Part shown: positions 44,096 to 54,308 of the stretch, in pieces
How positions within the stretch are numbered: position 1 is the stretch's first letter
Layout: each line of letters starts with the position of its first letter
Assembly: GCF_949987515.2 (NCBI RefSeq)
Contig: NC_082688.1
Span: forward strand, 105,937,893 to 106,001,892
Length of the DNA: 64,000 nucleotides
Reading direction: 5' to 3'
From: Delphinus delphis
Lineage: Eukaryota; Chordata; Mammalia; Artiodactyla; Delphinidae
Made by a program: the position numbers and the translations under genes
The notes under the pieces: generated by a model
What the model saw: only the letters and a program-made list of their open reading frames with translations
What the model was told of the DNA's origin: nothing
Databases searched by the model: none

Positions 44096-44119
44096 CTGTA
44101 TATTGTGGCTTCACTCAGT

Positions 44120-44280
44120 ATATTAGAGCAGAAAGGACCTTAGAGATCATCCTGGACCCTCCTCATTTTTTATAGGTGAGGAACCTGAAACTCAAAGAGG
44201 TGAAGTGACTTACCCAAGGCCACAGCGACTCCGAGGTAGAGCTGGGACTTCTGACTTTCAACCCAATGAACTATAAGTGG
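44120..44280 (-). repeat. MIR-family fragment, antisense
   Basis: 'aggaccttagagatcatcctgg', 'tttataggtgaggaacctg', 'aaagaggtgaagtgacttacc' and 'caaggccacagcgactcc' fit a reversed MIR/MIR3-like SINE. Confidence 0.7.
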
Positions 44281-44284
44281 GCTG

Positions 44285-45325
44285 CATTTAACCTGCCATA
44301 AGCTGGCAGATTGTGGCTTTTAAGTTTGCAGTTTCAGCCTCAAGAAGTTTTATTCTTCTGTGCATTTTAAATGCACTGCCACTACATGGTGACCCCAGGC
44401 CTGGATCTGAATGGGATGTAAATGGCCTACCTTGGGCTTTGTTGGAAACTCAAGGCGTAGAGGCTCTGCCTAAGCTTATCCAGATTAATTCCTGTGTTTT
44501 CTATGCTTTTTCTCCCCTTTACATCAACATGTCTAAACTATATAACATAGTTTAGAGAGCGTCTTTAAAACAACATGCTCCATGATCCAAGTAGCCATCT
44601 CACCTGTTTTTAACATTTCTCTTATAGTCTCACTTAATGCTGTAGACCATCATGTTAAGAACCCTCAATTCTATAGTTTATCTTGAATCTTAACTCTGTG
44701 TTTGCACTTAGCTCTTGAGGCTGCTTGGCTCTCTGAACTTGGCACTGTGTTGGCCCCTTGAGTCTTGGCCGTGAGTGTGTCATTTTAGGCTGTTGTCACT
44801 CTAGGATGTAGGAGGCGATGGAGACAGGTTAGTTATGCTCAGGACTAGGGTTGCATGAGAACTAACAGAAGACACCTGAGGCGTGTCACCTGGAACTTAC
44901 AGGGTGAAACATGGGTGATCGGTCAGGAATTGGGAGGTTCAGAAAATGGCTGTGGTGCTCCCTGGGATCTACTGTTGAGAGCCAGGATCCTGCGATGAAG
45001 AAGTCGGAGCAGTGCTTGGGGGTCTATTGAAGCATTAGTCACCGCAGACCAAAAGTCTGGGAGCTCGACACGGCAGCAATCCAGGCAGAAATGGTTTAAA
45101 GTACAGAAGTTCAGGTTGAGCAGATAACCATGCTGATGAGCAGAGGGCAAGAGCCAGGCCAATTCATAGCAGGGGTATTTGTCCCTAGGCTATTTTTCCT
45201 TTTCTTTACTTTTTATTCTTCAGTGGAAGCTCAGACATAGATGTAGAGGCCTTGTGTCTTTTCTGCTAAGTGGAGAGGAGGAAGGTGTGGCATCAGAGGA
45301 GGCGAAACTGAGCCTGGTGCTGTTG
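44285..45325. other. Single-copy DNA, no gene seen
   Basis: No coding or repeat call. A minus-strand 79-codon frame at 44923-45162 has no family resemblance. Confidence 0.45.
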
Positions 45326-45498
45326 GAATTGGTAGTGTTATTGGTGTTGGTGGTGATGGTGGTGGAGGTGGTGGTGCTGGTGGTGCTGGTGTTGGTGTTG
45401 GTGGTGATGGTGGTGGAGGTGGTATTGGTGCTGGTGGTGTTGGTGTTGGTGGTGGTGGTGATGGTGGTGGAGTTGGTATTGGTGGTGGTGCCGGTGGA
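45326..45498 (+). repeat. GGT-type minisatellite with 48-51-base higher-order unit
   Basis: About 170 bases of almost pure G/T with GGT/GTT/GAT triplets and almost no C. The phrase ttggtgttgg recurs at 45341, 45392 and 45440, giving a 48-51-base higher-order period on top of the triplet. It reads as Val/Leu-rich on plus and His/Gln-rich on minus, both clearly artefacts of the repeat. Confidence 0.92.
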
Positions 45499-45924
45499 GT
45501 TTCAGTTTCCTTACACTACTCTCTGAAATGATTCCCAACCTCTAGGTCCCACCACTCCCTCCTTAGAAATTTATAGACTCTAATCCTCTTTCCATGAAGT
45601 AGAAGGAATCAGTTTCCTGTCCCTGGGAACAGTACACCTTGATAACTACGTTCTCTCTAGATGTGGAAGGTTTGCTTACTATGTTATATTTAGTGAAAAT
45701 AGCAGAAAAGCCCTTATCTCTTGCCATGCTGGGATTAAATGGCTTGGTTTACATTGGATTCTAGGATTTTTGTTTTTTAAATACTTCCCTCCCCTTGCCA
45801 GTTCTTTTAGAAACTGGCGAGAGAAGCTTTAAAGATGAAGACATATTTAAAGGAGCGTTGGGACCCTTAGATTTGTCTGCTGCTTTAAGCTAGCCATGGC
45901 CGTCTTCCCGTACGTTTTCACCTG

Positions 45925-46115
45925 ACCCACTTAACAACCTTGGCCGGCAGGTAGAGCAGGCATGACCCAAATTTGATGGATGAAGAGATCTAGATTCAGA
46001 AAAGTTCGGTGATATGTCGAAGGACATACACAGCTGTAGGCCATACAACTCATAATTGTGTGCAGCCAAGATTCCTACCTAGGTCTTCCCGCTCCAAATC
46101 CCATGCTCAAATCAC
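45925..46115 (-). repeat. MIR fragment, antisense
   Basis: 'tttgatggatgaagagatc', 'gatatgtcgaaggacataca', 'cagctgtaggccatacaac' and 'aagattcctacctaggtc' approximate reversed MIR order. Confidence 0.6.
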
Positions 46116-46119
46116 ACAA

Positions 46120-46955
46120 AATAGCCAGAGTTGATCACCCAGCCTATGAACGAAGAGAAAGCAAGGATGAACCAAGGGAAAGACAGTAAATGATGTTGAA
46201 TAAAACATGAGAATAAGAGTTTGTATACATAGCCTTATGATTTTTATTGCAGGGCTATGACCTGATTTTTAACTGTTCTTTCCTTGTGTCTTCTGCTTTT
46301 TGTAAATATTCCCAACATTTACCATGAAATCCTCTACCTGAAGGCTGCTGTTCTCTTCTGCATGGCCCCTGTTCCCCTCTCATCTCTGGAGATTGGCTGT
46401 GCCCTTAGTGAATGGGAGTCCTCCTGTGGACAGTTGGTGATTGAGGGGGTACAGCTGGCTGCAAGGGCCGGTTCATCAGAGTGCATCATGACCGGGGCCT
46501 GCCAGTTATTAGAATTCATTATAAACTATTCAGAGTCCCAGGAATCTCATTTAGTTCTCACTCAGCAGCTGGAACATGCTACCAGCTGTGGATCTAGGGT
46601 ATCCCCCAAGGACTTTACCTAAGCGTGGGGGGAAAATAGGTCAAATGATCTGACGATGACTGGGTGAGTGTAAGGCAGGAAAGCCTGTTTCTACCTTAGA
46701 GTAGATGTTTTGCAGATGCCATTGAAGGAATTAATTAGAGCTGTGAGCACAGTTTAGCCCTTGGCCTCTGATGGACCAAGGAACACTCCAGAGTGTCCTT
46801 GGAGGTTATTGGAGAGAGGGAACAGAGAAGGGAGAGAAGTAAACAAAGGGAGAGTGAAGGGAGTTGTACATGCTACCTTTTCCATCAAGATCTGGCCCCT
46901 GATTGCCTTCCACGACCTCACATCTGGTCCTCGGGTGCTCTGCCTCTTAGAGCTT
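46120..46955. other. Single-copy DNA, no gene seen
   Basis: A 112-codon plus-strand frame (46284-46622) was examined: no signal peptide, domain or splice context. No repeat was assigned. Confidence 0.45.
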
Positions 46956-46962
46956 TGCTGTA

Positions 46963-47308
46963 GGGCAAGGGTTGGAAAACTTTCCGATGAAGGTGCGAGT
47001 GGCAAATATTATAGGGTTTGCAGGCCTTACAGTCTCTGTCACAACTACTCCTCTCTGCTATTGCAGAGTGAAAGCAGCCATAGACAATAAAGAGATGAAT
47101 GAGCATGGTTGTGTGCCAATAAAACTTTATTTAATGACATTCAGTTTTGAATTTCATATAATTTGCATGTGTCACAAAAATTTTTTCTTCTTGATTGTTT
47201 TTCAGTCATTAAAAAAATATAAAAACTACTCTTGGTTCATGGGTCACCCCAAAACACGTGGCAGGCTTTGGCGGGCGGGCCTTAGTTTGCCACCTCTTGT
47301 TCTAGAAC
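46963..47308 (+). mobile_element. Non-autonomous hAT-like DNA transposon
   Basis: Left terminus 'gcaagggttggaaaac' and right terminus 'agtttgccacctcttg' are imperfect inverted repeats. Internal words 'atagggtttgcaggcc', 'cagtctctgtcacaactactc', 'gtgaaagcagccatagacaat' and 'ccaataaaactttatttaa' match the common mammalian element with caggggtyggcaaac termini. It has no transposase. Orientation follows my recollection of the consensus. Confidence 0.75.
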
Positions 47309-47309
47309 T

Positions 47310-47880
47310 AATTAGGTAGCAGTCGTTTACATTTTGGTAAAATTGTCACTGTGTTGGTTCTCCCGGAAGCACTGACAGTGTAAGCCTTTAACTTCAGGTG
47401 AAAGGTTTTGTCACCTCCTAAAGGGATTTTGGGCAGCTGTGGCTATGATGGTGGTGGGGTGGGAGAGGTGATGCCAGGGGGATAACTGTCTCCACGTAAA
47501 AGAAGGTCAGTCCTGCTGTGCTCCTGTGTCTCCTCAGTGAAATTGGTAGATTTAAATCCTGTATGTCATTTATCTTTGAGCTCGGTATAGAGAAAAAGGT
47601 CTTGCTTTGGTTTTTGTAAAAATACCAGGCTTAGATCTTTTTGTGTGAGCTGTCATCAGTCATTGTGATTGTTGATCTTGTAAATTCATGCTTTTTAGCG
47701 CTGGCAGAAGGATTGCTTTTGTTTCTGAACAAGTTCATGCAGTGTTTCTTTCAATAGGGACTTGCACTGAATTTCAACTTTAGCCATAGTTTTCATCTCA
47801 ACTGGATTTTCAAGACATGGGCAACTGCCCTTATGCTACAGAGGAGTGCTTTGGAATCCTTTTGGTGTCAAAATAAAAAA
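47310..47880. other. Single-copy DNA, no feature seen
   Basis: Mixed sequence with an A run at 47870-47885 at the L1 boundary. Nothing recognised. Confidence 0.5.
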
Positions 47881-49271
47881 AAATCATCACCAAGACCAGC
47901 GTCAAGTGGCTTCCTCTAGGAGTTCTATGGTTTCAGGTCTTACATTCAAATCTTTAATGCATTTTGAGTTGATTTTTGTGTATGGTGTAAAATAAGGGTC
48001 CTGTATCATTCTTTTGCATGTGGCTGTCCAGTTTTTCCAATACCCTTTACTGAAGATACTATCCTATACCTAGTTTATATGCTTGACTCCTTTGTTATAA
48101 ATTATTTGACCACGTATATGGGGGTTTATTTCTGGGTTCTTTATTCTGTTTCATTGACCTATGTGTCTGTTTTTATGCCAAGATCATACTGTGTTGATTA
48201 TTAGAGCTTTTTAATGTAGTTCAAAATCAGGACATGTGATGCCTCCAGCTTTGTTCTTCTTATTCAAGATTGCTTTGGTTGTTTAGGGTCTTTTGTGGTT
48301 TCCATACAAATTTTAGGATTGTTTATTCTATTTCTGTGAAAAATGCCTTTAGAATTTTGAGAGAATTGCATTGAATCTGTAGATTGCTTTGAGTAGTGTG
48401 GACATTTTAGTAATATTAACTCTTCCATTTCATGATCATGAAATATCATGATCATGTGTCTTCAGTTTCTTTCATCAATATCTTAAAGTTTTCAGTGTAT
48501 GGATTTTGTTTTGGCTATTTTAAGTCTTTTGATTTTCCATATAAATTTTAGAATTAACTTGTCAATTTCTACAAAAGCTTCCTGAGGTTTTCATCAGCAT
48601 CATGTTGAACTATAGATTAATTTGGGGAGAATCGACATCTTAAGGATACCAAGTCTTTCAATCCACAACCATGGTCTAGTTCTCCATTTTTTTAGATGTT
48701 ATTTAATTCTCTCACTGTTTCATGGTACAGTTGTTATACATATTTTGTTAAAAATCTACCTAAGTATTTCATGTTATTAGATGCTATTGTAAAAATATTA
48801 CTTTTTTCATTCTATTTATTTGTTGCAACTATATAGAAATAGTTTATTTTTGATATTGTCCTAGTATTCTATGATCTTGATAAACTTAATTATTAATACA
48901 AAGAAGTTTCTTGATAGATACCTTGGGATTTTTTATTTACACAATCACGTTGGCATATACAGATAGTTTTTTCTTTTTTTTTCCTTTTGGTATGCTAGGT
49001 GTAGGTTGCTTGTAGCTATTCTTTATCAAATTCTATTCCTAGTTTACTGAGAATTAAAAAAAATCATGAATAGGTGCTGAATTGTGTCAAGTGCTTTTTT
49101 AGCTTCTATTGAGATGATAATTTTTTTTCCTGTTTGTTAATATGATAAATTACATTGATTGCATTTTTTTGAATGTTAAAACAACTTTCAATTCCTTGGA
49201 TGAACCCCATTTGCCATGATTATTATACTTTTAAAATATAGTCTTGAACTAAATGTTTATTAAAAATATTT

Positions 49272-49475
49272 ATTGGGCTTCCCTGGCGGCGCAGTGGTTG
49301 AGAGTCCGCCTGCCGATGCAGGGGACACGGGTTCGTGCCCCAGTCCGGGAAGATCCCACATGCTGTGGAGCGACTGAGCCCGTGAGCCATGGCTGCTGAG
49401 CCTGCGCGTCCGGAGCCTGTGCTCTGCAACGGGAGAGGCCACAACAGTGAGAGGCCCGCATACCGGAAGAAAAAA
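49272..49475 (+). mobile_element. Short young-form CHR-2 SINE in L1
   Basis: Sense: 'gggcttccctggcggcgcagtgg' type head, 'gggttcgtgcccc', reduced body 'gtgagccatggctgctg', 'acagtgagaggcccgc' and an A run leading into an (AT)n stretch at 49478-49495. The target word 'aaatattta' recurs on either side. Confidence 0.93.
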
Positions 49476-49553
49476 AATATATATATATATATATATTTAT
49501 TTATTTATTATTTTTGAGCCTATGTTCATAAAGGGAAATTTGTCTATAGTTTT

Positions 49554-49791
49554 CTATTTTTATTGTTTTTTCATTAATCAATTTATTTATTTTGGCTGCG
49601 CCAGGTCTGCCTTGTGGCACGCGGGTTTCTCTAGTTTTGGTGCGCGGGCTCTAGAGCGCATAGGCTCAGTGGTTGTGGCGCGTGGGCTTAGTTGCGGTAC
49701 GTGGGATCTTAGTTCCCTGATCAGGGATCGAACCTGGGCCCCCTGCATTGGGAGCACGGAGTCTTAACCACTGGACCACCTGGGAAGTCCC
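49554..49791 (-). mobile_element. CHR-1-like SINE in L1, with TSD
   Basis: Reverse orientation: 'ttatttattttggctgcgcc', a short body, 'gatcagggatcgaacctggg', 'cttaaccactggaccacc' and 'tgggaagtccc'. The target duplication tgtctatagtttt at 49541-49553 and 49792-49804 is exact. Confidence 0.92.
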
Positions 49792-49890
49792 TGTCTATAG
49801 TTTTTTGTGTCTTTTTCTGGTTTTGTTATCAGGGTAATGCTGGACTCATAAAATCAGCTGTGAAAGTTCCCTTCTCCTCTATTTCTTTTT

Positions 49891-49962
49891 AAATTTTTTA
49901 ACCATTAAAGAAAAAAATTGAAGTATAGTTAATTTACAATGTTCTGTTAGTTTCAGGTGTAC
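49891..49962 (-). mobile_element. Very short L1 3' end inside older L1
   Basis: 'attgaagtatagttaatttac' followed by 'gttagtttcaggtgtac' is the reversed 3' end of a younger cetartiodactyl L1, only about 70 bases long. The flanks 'ccttctcctctattt' and 'ccttctctattttt' look like a target duplication that has since diverged. Confidence 0.7.
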
Positions 49963-50225
49963 CTTCTCTATTTTTGAAGGAATTTACGTAGGATTGGTAT
50001 TATCTCTTCCTTAAATGTATCTAGAATTTCCCAGTGAAACTATATGAGCCTGGAGTTTTCTATTTCAGATTTTCCCATTTCTTTTGTCAGTTTTGATAAT
50101 TTGTAGCTTTCGAGGTATGTTACTAATTTATTGCCTCTCAGCTCTGAATACATCATTCTGAGTATGCTCTGTGATAAACAAAGGAATTTACTACAGAAAT
50201 TCCTGTGAACATGGTGTTACGCTGT

Positions 50226-50242
50226 TTCAGTAGAGGGCGCTG
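50226..50242 (+). promoter_or_regulatory. CTCF-like motif
   Basis: ttcagtagagggcgctg matches the CTCF core (CCASYAGRGGGCRCT-type) with one mismatch at the first position. A single motif is not proof of occupancy. Confidence 0.45.
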
Positions 50243-50560
50243 GGGAGACTTTGTGAAAGGAGGAGCCTCTCCTGCTGTTTCTGGTGTGGCCTGGGTTGGC
50301 GGGGTGTGTGTGTGGGCCTCTAGTGGAGCCTGCCTCAGCCTCTGGCCCAGAACTCAGTCCCTCTGTGACTTTATAGTCTTGGCCTGGTGATAACTTTTCT
50401 GCAGCCCTCTTGACAAGGAAACCAGAGCCTCTGTTGCTGTCCACGTACTCTCAGAGTCCCTGCAGTTGCTCTCAGGCTCCTGGGTGCCTGGATCCCATTG
50501 TACACTCATGCCACTGGGTTCTGATCGCCTACATTCTGAAAGGTAGCCTGTTGTTTGCCC

Positions 50561-50587
50561 TTATCTCCAGCCTTATCTCCAGATAAG
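50561..50587. promoter_or_regulatory. Triple GATA site with palindrome
   Basis: TTATCT occurs at 50561-50566 and 50573-50578, and AGATAAG at 50581-50587. The last two form the exact palindrome cttatct-cc-agataag. Twelve-base spacing separates the first two. Confidence 0.5.
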
Positions 50588-51160
50588 CTCTGGCCTACAA
50601 ACCAGTGAACTTCTCTGCTATCCAGTGGCTTAACTGCACCTTCTCCAAGGAAGTTTGTATCCTTCCAAGTCTGTCATTCCTTAGGTATGTTCAGTCCTCA
50701 CGTAGCATAGAGTTTCCTTAGATTATATAGTTACTTTTTAATTATGGTTAATATTCTCTATGTTAGACTTCCACTGTTTGACCTACTGTGTGGTTTCCAT
50801 CTCCTGATTGGACCCAGACCACTACACAGGAATTTCTTGTAAGCACTACTTGGGTTGAGACTTTTTGTGATCTGTGGATTTTGTCATTTCAAGAAGGGTA
50901 GGAGATATTGCTATGTATTCAACTGGTATTTTTCCTCCTCCCCTCACTCACCCCACCCCCCATGTGCTTTAATCTGAGATTTAACTAAAGTGACGGGGTG
51001 GGGGAGACCAAGAGTTGTGGTGAGTAATATTTCTGTAAGAACTGAAATTCAACAAACAATGAGCCAGGAACATGGTTTCCTATGTCACTGAAATGACTAG
51101 CTCAAGCTTGACCCTTCCCGTGTCTCATGGTGGTTAGCAGAGATGTTTGAAATTTCTTTT

Positions 51161-51308
51161 TTTTTTTTTTAATTAAAAATTTTTTTTTTTTTATTTTTTG
51201 GCTGCACCACACAGCACATGGGATCCTAGTTCCCCAGCCAGGTATTGAACCCGCTCCCACTGCATTGGAAGCATGGAGTCTTAACCACTGGACCGCCAGG
51301 GAAGTCCC
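51161..51308 (-). mobile_element. CHR-1-like short SINE
   Basis: Reverse orientation: T-rich left end, 'ttttttggctgcaccac', 'cagccaggtattgaaccc' (decayed reverse B box), 'cttaaccactggaccgcc' and 'agggaagtccc'. A short duplication gaaatttctt / ggaatttctt lies at 51149-51158 and 51309-51318. Confidence 0.9.
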
Positions 51309-51319
51309 TGGAATTTCTT

Positions 51320-52145
51320 AATGCACAGTAAGGATCCTTCTATTTTGCTGCTTGGAATAGAGGTACTATGACCTTAAACTGCTATGGATGCAGTGTCCAA
51401 GGCTAATTAAAAGCCAGGTGTAATATCAGCAACAATTTTCATTTTTAGCTTTTATTTTGATTCCCATAGAAAAGGGGAAAAACTATGTTTCTTATAGGTA
51501 CCACTATGGGTAAAAATAATCCAGCTGTCTTCTTACTTCCATCTAGTCAAAGAAAAAAGCCCCCCAACTCAAGCAAACAACCAGTCAAACAACCAGGCAA
51601 ACAACCAAGCAAAACCCCATCAAAATATAGAAGATTTTCTCCATTGCAGCTAAGGGCTTTGGCATGAATTTAAATTTAGCTTCCCTGGGAATTTTGGAAA
51701 AACATTGTTTTTCATTGTTTTTTTAAGTGCTATGAGGCAAAGGTATAACTTCCCCAAACAAAACAGCACGAAAAGCAACTAACAATCCTCTGGATAATGC
51801 AAATGAATAAAAATTGCCTGAATTATTGCAGAAGTGCTGAAAGCCTTACTCTGGTATTTTATACACTATTCCTAGACTTTAGTGGTTTAGGAACGCCTGT
51901 TTTAGCAATCCCAGCACACTAGAGAACAAGTAGGTAGAAAAATAAAGTTACATAGAGGTAGTCTCCAAGTTAGAAATGGATCATCTTCCAGGGGTTGATT
52001 TGTAAATCAGTTAGACTGGAAATGCCTTTTTCCTTTATAAAGGTGAAAGTTTTATATAGCTTTATAAAAGATGGTTTGAGTTCCTGCCGTATAGTCAGTA
52101 GTTGTCCTTTGCTAAAACTTACATTATTTCCCCTTTATTAGAACA
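51320..52145. other. Single-copy AT-rich DNA
   Basis: Contains a 12-base tandem repeat at 51574-51609 (three units, caaacaaccagt and variants). No gene; possible weak conserved element near 51770-51860. Nothing stronger. Confidence 0.5.
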
Positions 52146-52146
52146 T

Positions 52147-52510
52147 GTTATTAGTTATCTACTGCTATATAATCAATTATCCCCAAAGGTAGCAGCTTAA
52201 AAGAACAACCATTTATTATCTCACAGTGTTTTTGGGGGGGCTGGTGCGTAGGGAATCTGGGTGTGGCTTAGCTGGGTGGCCCTGAAGTCGGGCCCCATGA
52301 AGCTGGAATCAAGATGTCAGCTGTGTTGCGTCTTCTGAAGGCTCAACTTCGGGAGGATCTGTGCTCTAGCTCGCTGAGGCCTGCCAACAAGTGAGCCTGA
52401 GAGCAGTCCTTTCCCAGTTGAGCCTTCAGATGAGACTACAGCCCCAGCCAGCACCTTGATTCCAACTTGTAGGAGACCCTGAGCTGGAACTACCCAGCTT
52501 TACATCCTCA
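52147..52510. mobile_element. Two MLT1-type LTR pieces in inverted arrangement
   Basis: Left piece (52147-52375) is antisense MLT1J/K-like: 'agttatctactgctatataatc', 'gtggcttagctgggtgg', 'tctgaaggctcaact'. Right piece (52378-52510) is sense: 'ggcctgccaacaagtgag', 'agttgagccttcaga', 'cagcaccttgattccaac', 'gagaccctgagctgg'. They meet head to head, creating a 15-base perfect inverted repeat (52334-52348 versus 52416-52430). Confidence 0.75.
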
Positions 52511-52514
52511 ACTG

Positions 52515-54200
52515 CGATGAGACCACTGAATTTAAATTGTACTTAGCATTTGAGCAGTGAGATTTCCTCCTCTTTTTGAGGAAAAAAAAATCTCCTTTCT
52601 ACAATGATGAATAAAGTGGAGATTTCTTTCTATGGTCAAGTTAGTAGCTGGACAGAAATGTTTTCTTTTGTCCAGATGTAGCTTACAGCCAACTTGGCTG
52701 GTGTGAAAGCGTGTGTTCTTAGTGTTGTAGGGTAGAACTTAGAATATATTTTCGCGCTGAGACAGTATCTCATAAACAGTGGTTAGAATCCTAGAAAGAG
52801 TTATATTTGAGACTCATTATAGGTTGAGTAGGCCCTTGTGGGCTAGCTCACCACCATTTATAACAGCATGTTCATGAGAAAATGGATTCTATATCCCAGA
52901 TGTCCATCTCTTAAACATGCTTTTGAAATGTGACTCATTTTAAAGTTGGGGACTTGCCTGTATTTCATTAGCTCCTCTCCAGCTACCTTCCACACAATAG
53001 TTTACATTTTGAGCTATCAGCCTTTTGGGAAGATAAAGTGGCAGAAAATAGACATGAGTATAATTTACTCTTAGCACTAAGAGCCTGGCAGACCTATCAA
53101 GGCATAATTTTACTCAAAATCAGATTTTCTGCAGGGCCTGCACTGAAGTCCCTTTATAGTTGAGTTATACGAGGTCACAGTCGTCTCCTTTTGTAGAATT
53201 CTAGGGTCTTAATCAGGTCCTTCCACAATCACTCGATAAGATTTAGTACATGAGAATGTACTAAAATGAGAAATATTCTTGGCCTGCTTTATATCCCCAC
53301 CACCCACAACCCATATCTCTACGAAGCTGATGGCCTTCCAGCTGGGAGAGACCATCATTCAGGCCCTGGGTGGGCTCAGTGGAAGGCTGCTTGCCTTGGC
53401 CTCCCACGTGCTTGATATTTTCAGACACGACTCTCATTTTATTCAGAAGTGCTCCAGTCAGTCATTAGAGAATTCATCCCGAATCAGCCCATCACTTGAA
53501 TATCTAAGGATATGCTTGAGCCCATATTCAAGGAAGATAACCCAATAGGCTTTGCTCTGCCCCCTCTAGTCCCTGTCCCTTCATTAAGTCAGGTGACCAA
53601 AAACATGTTTGAAGAGCCACCCTGTCTCCACTGAGCTTCCCTGAGTTAAGATGTTCAGTTTTATGTCACTCTTTCATGGTAGACAAGTATAAAAAGCATC
53701 ATAAAATGACTTTCTGTGTCATTTGTAGAACTGTAGTTGAAGAGTTTGTCCATCATATTTCCTAATATGAATATGCACTGGGTTGACAGATGCCCCTTAA
53801 TCAGCCATGTGACCAAACCTGCTCTCTCAGGACACCAGTCCTTGGGGGACACCTTCAAAGTGGACGAGCTACCTGTGCTGTTGCTCTAGTAAGAGCCTAA
53901 TTCAAGAAAATTTCACCGGCTTTTTGGAAATCAGTGGAAGGTTTCACAGTAAAAACTTGTTTTATCTTTTTTTTTTGAGGGCAATATAGAATGTTTCAAC
54001 CGCTTTTAAAATTAGGAATGGTGAGCATAATTCCTGTTCAGTAAATCTAAAATAGATTTTCAAATATCCTTTTCTTCTGTTGTGGAGAAAAATTACAAGG
54101 GAGAGAGAAACAGAAAGGATGAGAGACAGGAGGGACAGAGAAATAATTAAAATACATACCAAATTCCAGAAAGGCAAAGTACTGCTCATGTACCAGTCTG
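52515..54200. other. Single-copy DNA, no gene seen
   Basis: Has a perfect 10-base hairpin at 53242-53265. An 89-codon plus-strand frame (53279-53548) was inspected and shows no domain. The purine-rich 54097-54140 segment precedes a pyrimidine tract. Confidence 0.45.
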
Positions 54201-54202
54201 CT

Positions 54203-54308
54203 TGCCTCCCTCCCTCCCTCCCTCCCTGCTTTCTTCCCTTCCTCCCTCACTTTATCTTTCTCTCTCTGCCGCCTTCCCTCCCTCCTCCGCTCCCTCTCTC
54301 TTCTTTCC
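54203..54308 (+). repeat. (CCCT)n polypyrimidine tract
   Basis: About 100 bases of almost pure C/T, beginning with five CCCT units. It faces a purine-rich segment about 65 bases upstream, so the region has strong strand asymmetry. Confidence 0.9.

Larger units (their letters stand above)
47885..50128 (-). repeat. Long L1 ORF2 remnant, antisense, with three insertions
   Basis: Reversed L1 reverse-transcriptase/C-terminal coding region: 'aatctttaatgcattttgag', 'ttttgcatgtggctgtccag', 'ttcattgacctatgtgtctg', 'gtgatgcctccagctttgttc', 'gattgctttggttgtttagg', 'tttttagcttctattgagatg', 'gtaatgctggactcataaa' and 'gtaggattggtattatctc'. Interrupted by a SINE (49272-49475), a second SINE (49554-49791) and a short young L1 3' end (about 49891-49962). 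No coding capacity remains. Confidence 0.92.
50130..51148. other. Single-copy or unassigned ancient-repeat DNA
   Basis: No gene. Contains a CTCF-like word at 50226-50242 and a GATA palindrome at 50572-50587. The texture from 50160 to 50820 could be an old LTR that I cannot name. Confidence 0.45.

Noticed and set aside
45179..45538. Val-rich and His-rich frames that could look like a membrane or metal-binding protein
   Set aside because: Products of the GGT minisatellite read in two strands.
46284..46622. 112-codon plus-strand frame
   Set aside because: No family resemblance, acceptor or donor; composition not clearly above background.
51485..51667. Small basic, Pro/Gln/Lys-rich peptide frame
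   Set aside because: Its repeat character comes from a 12-base tandem repeat; no other support.
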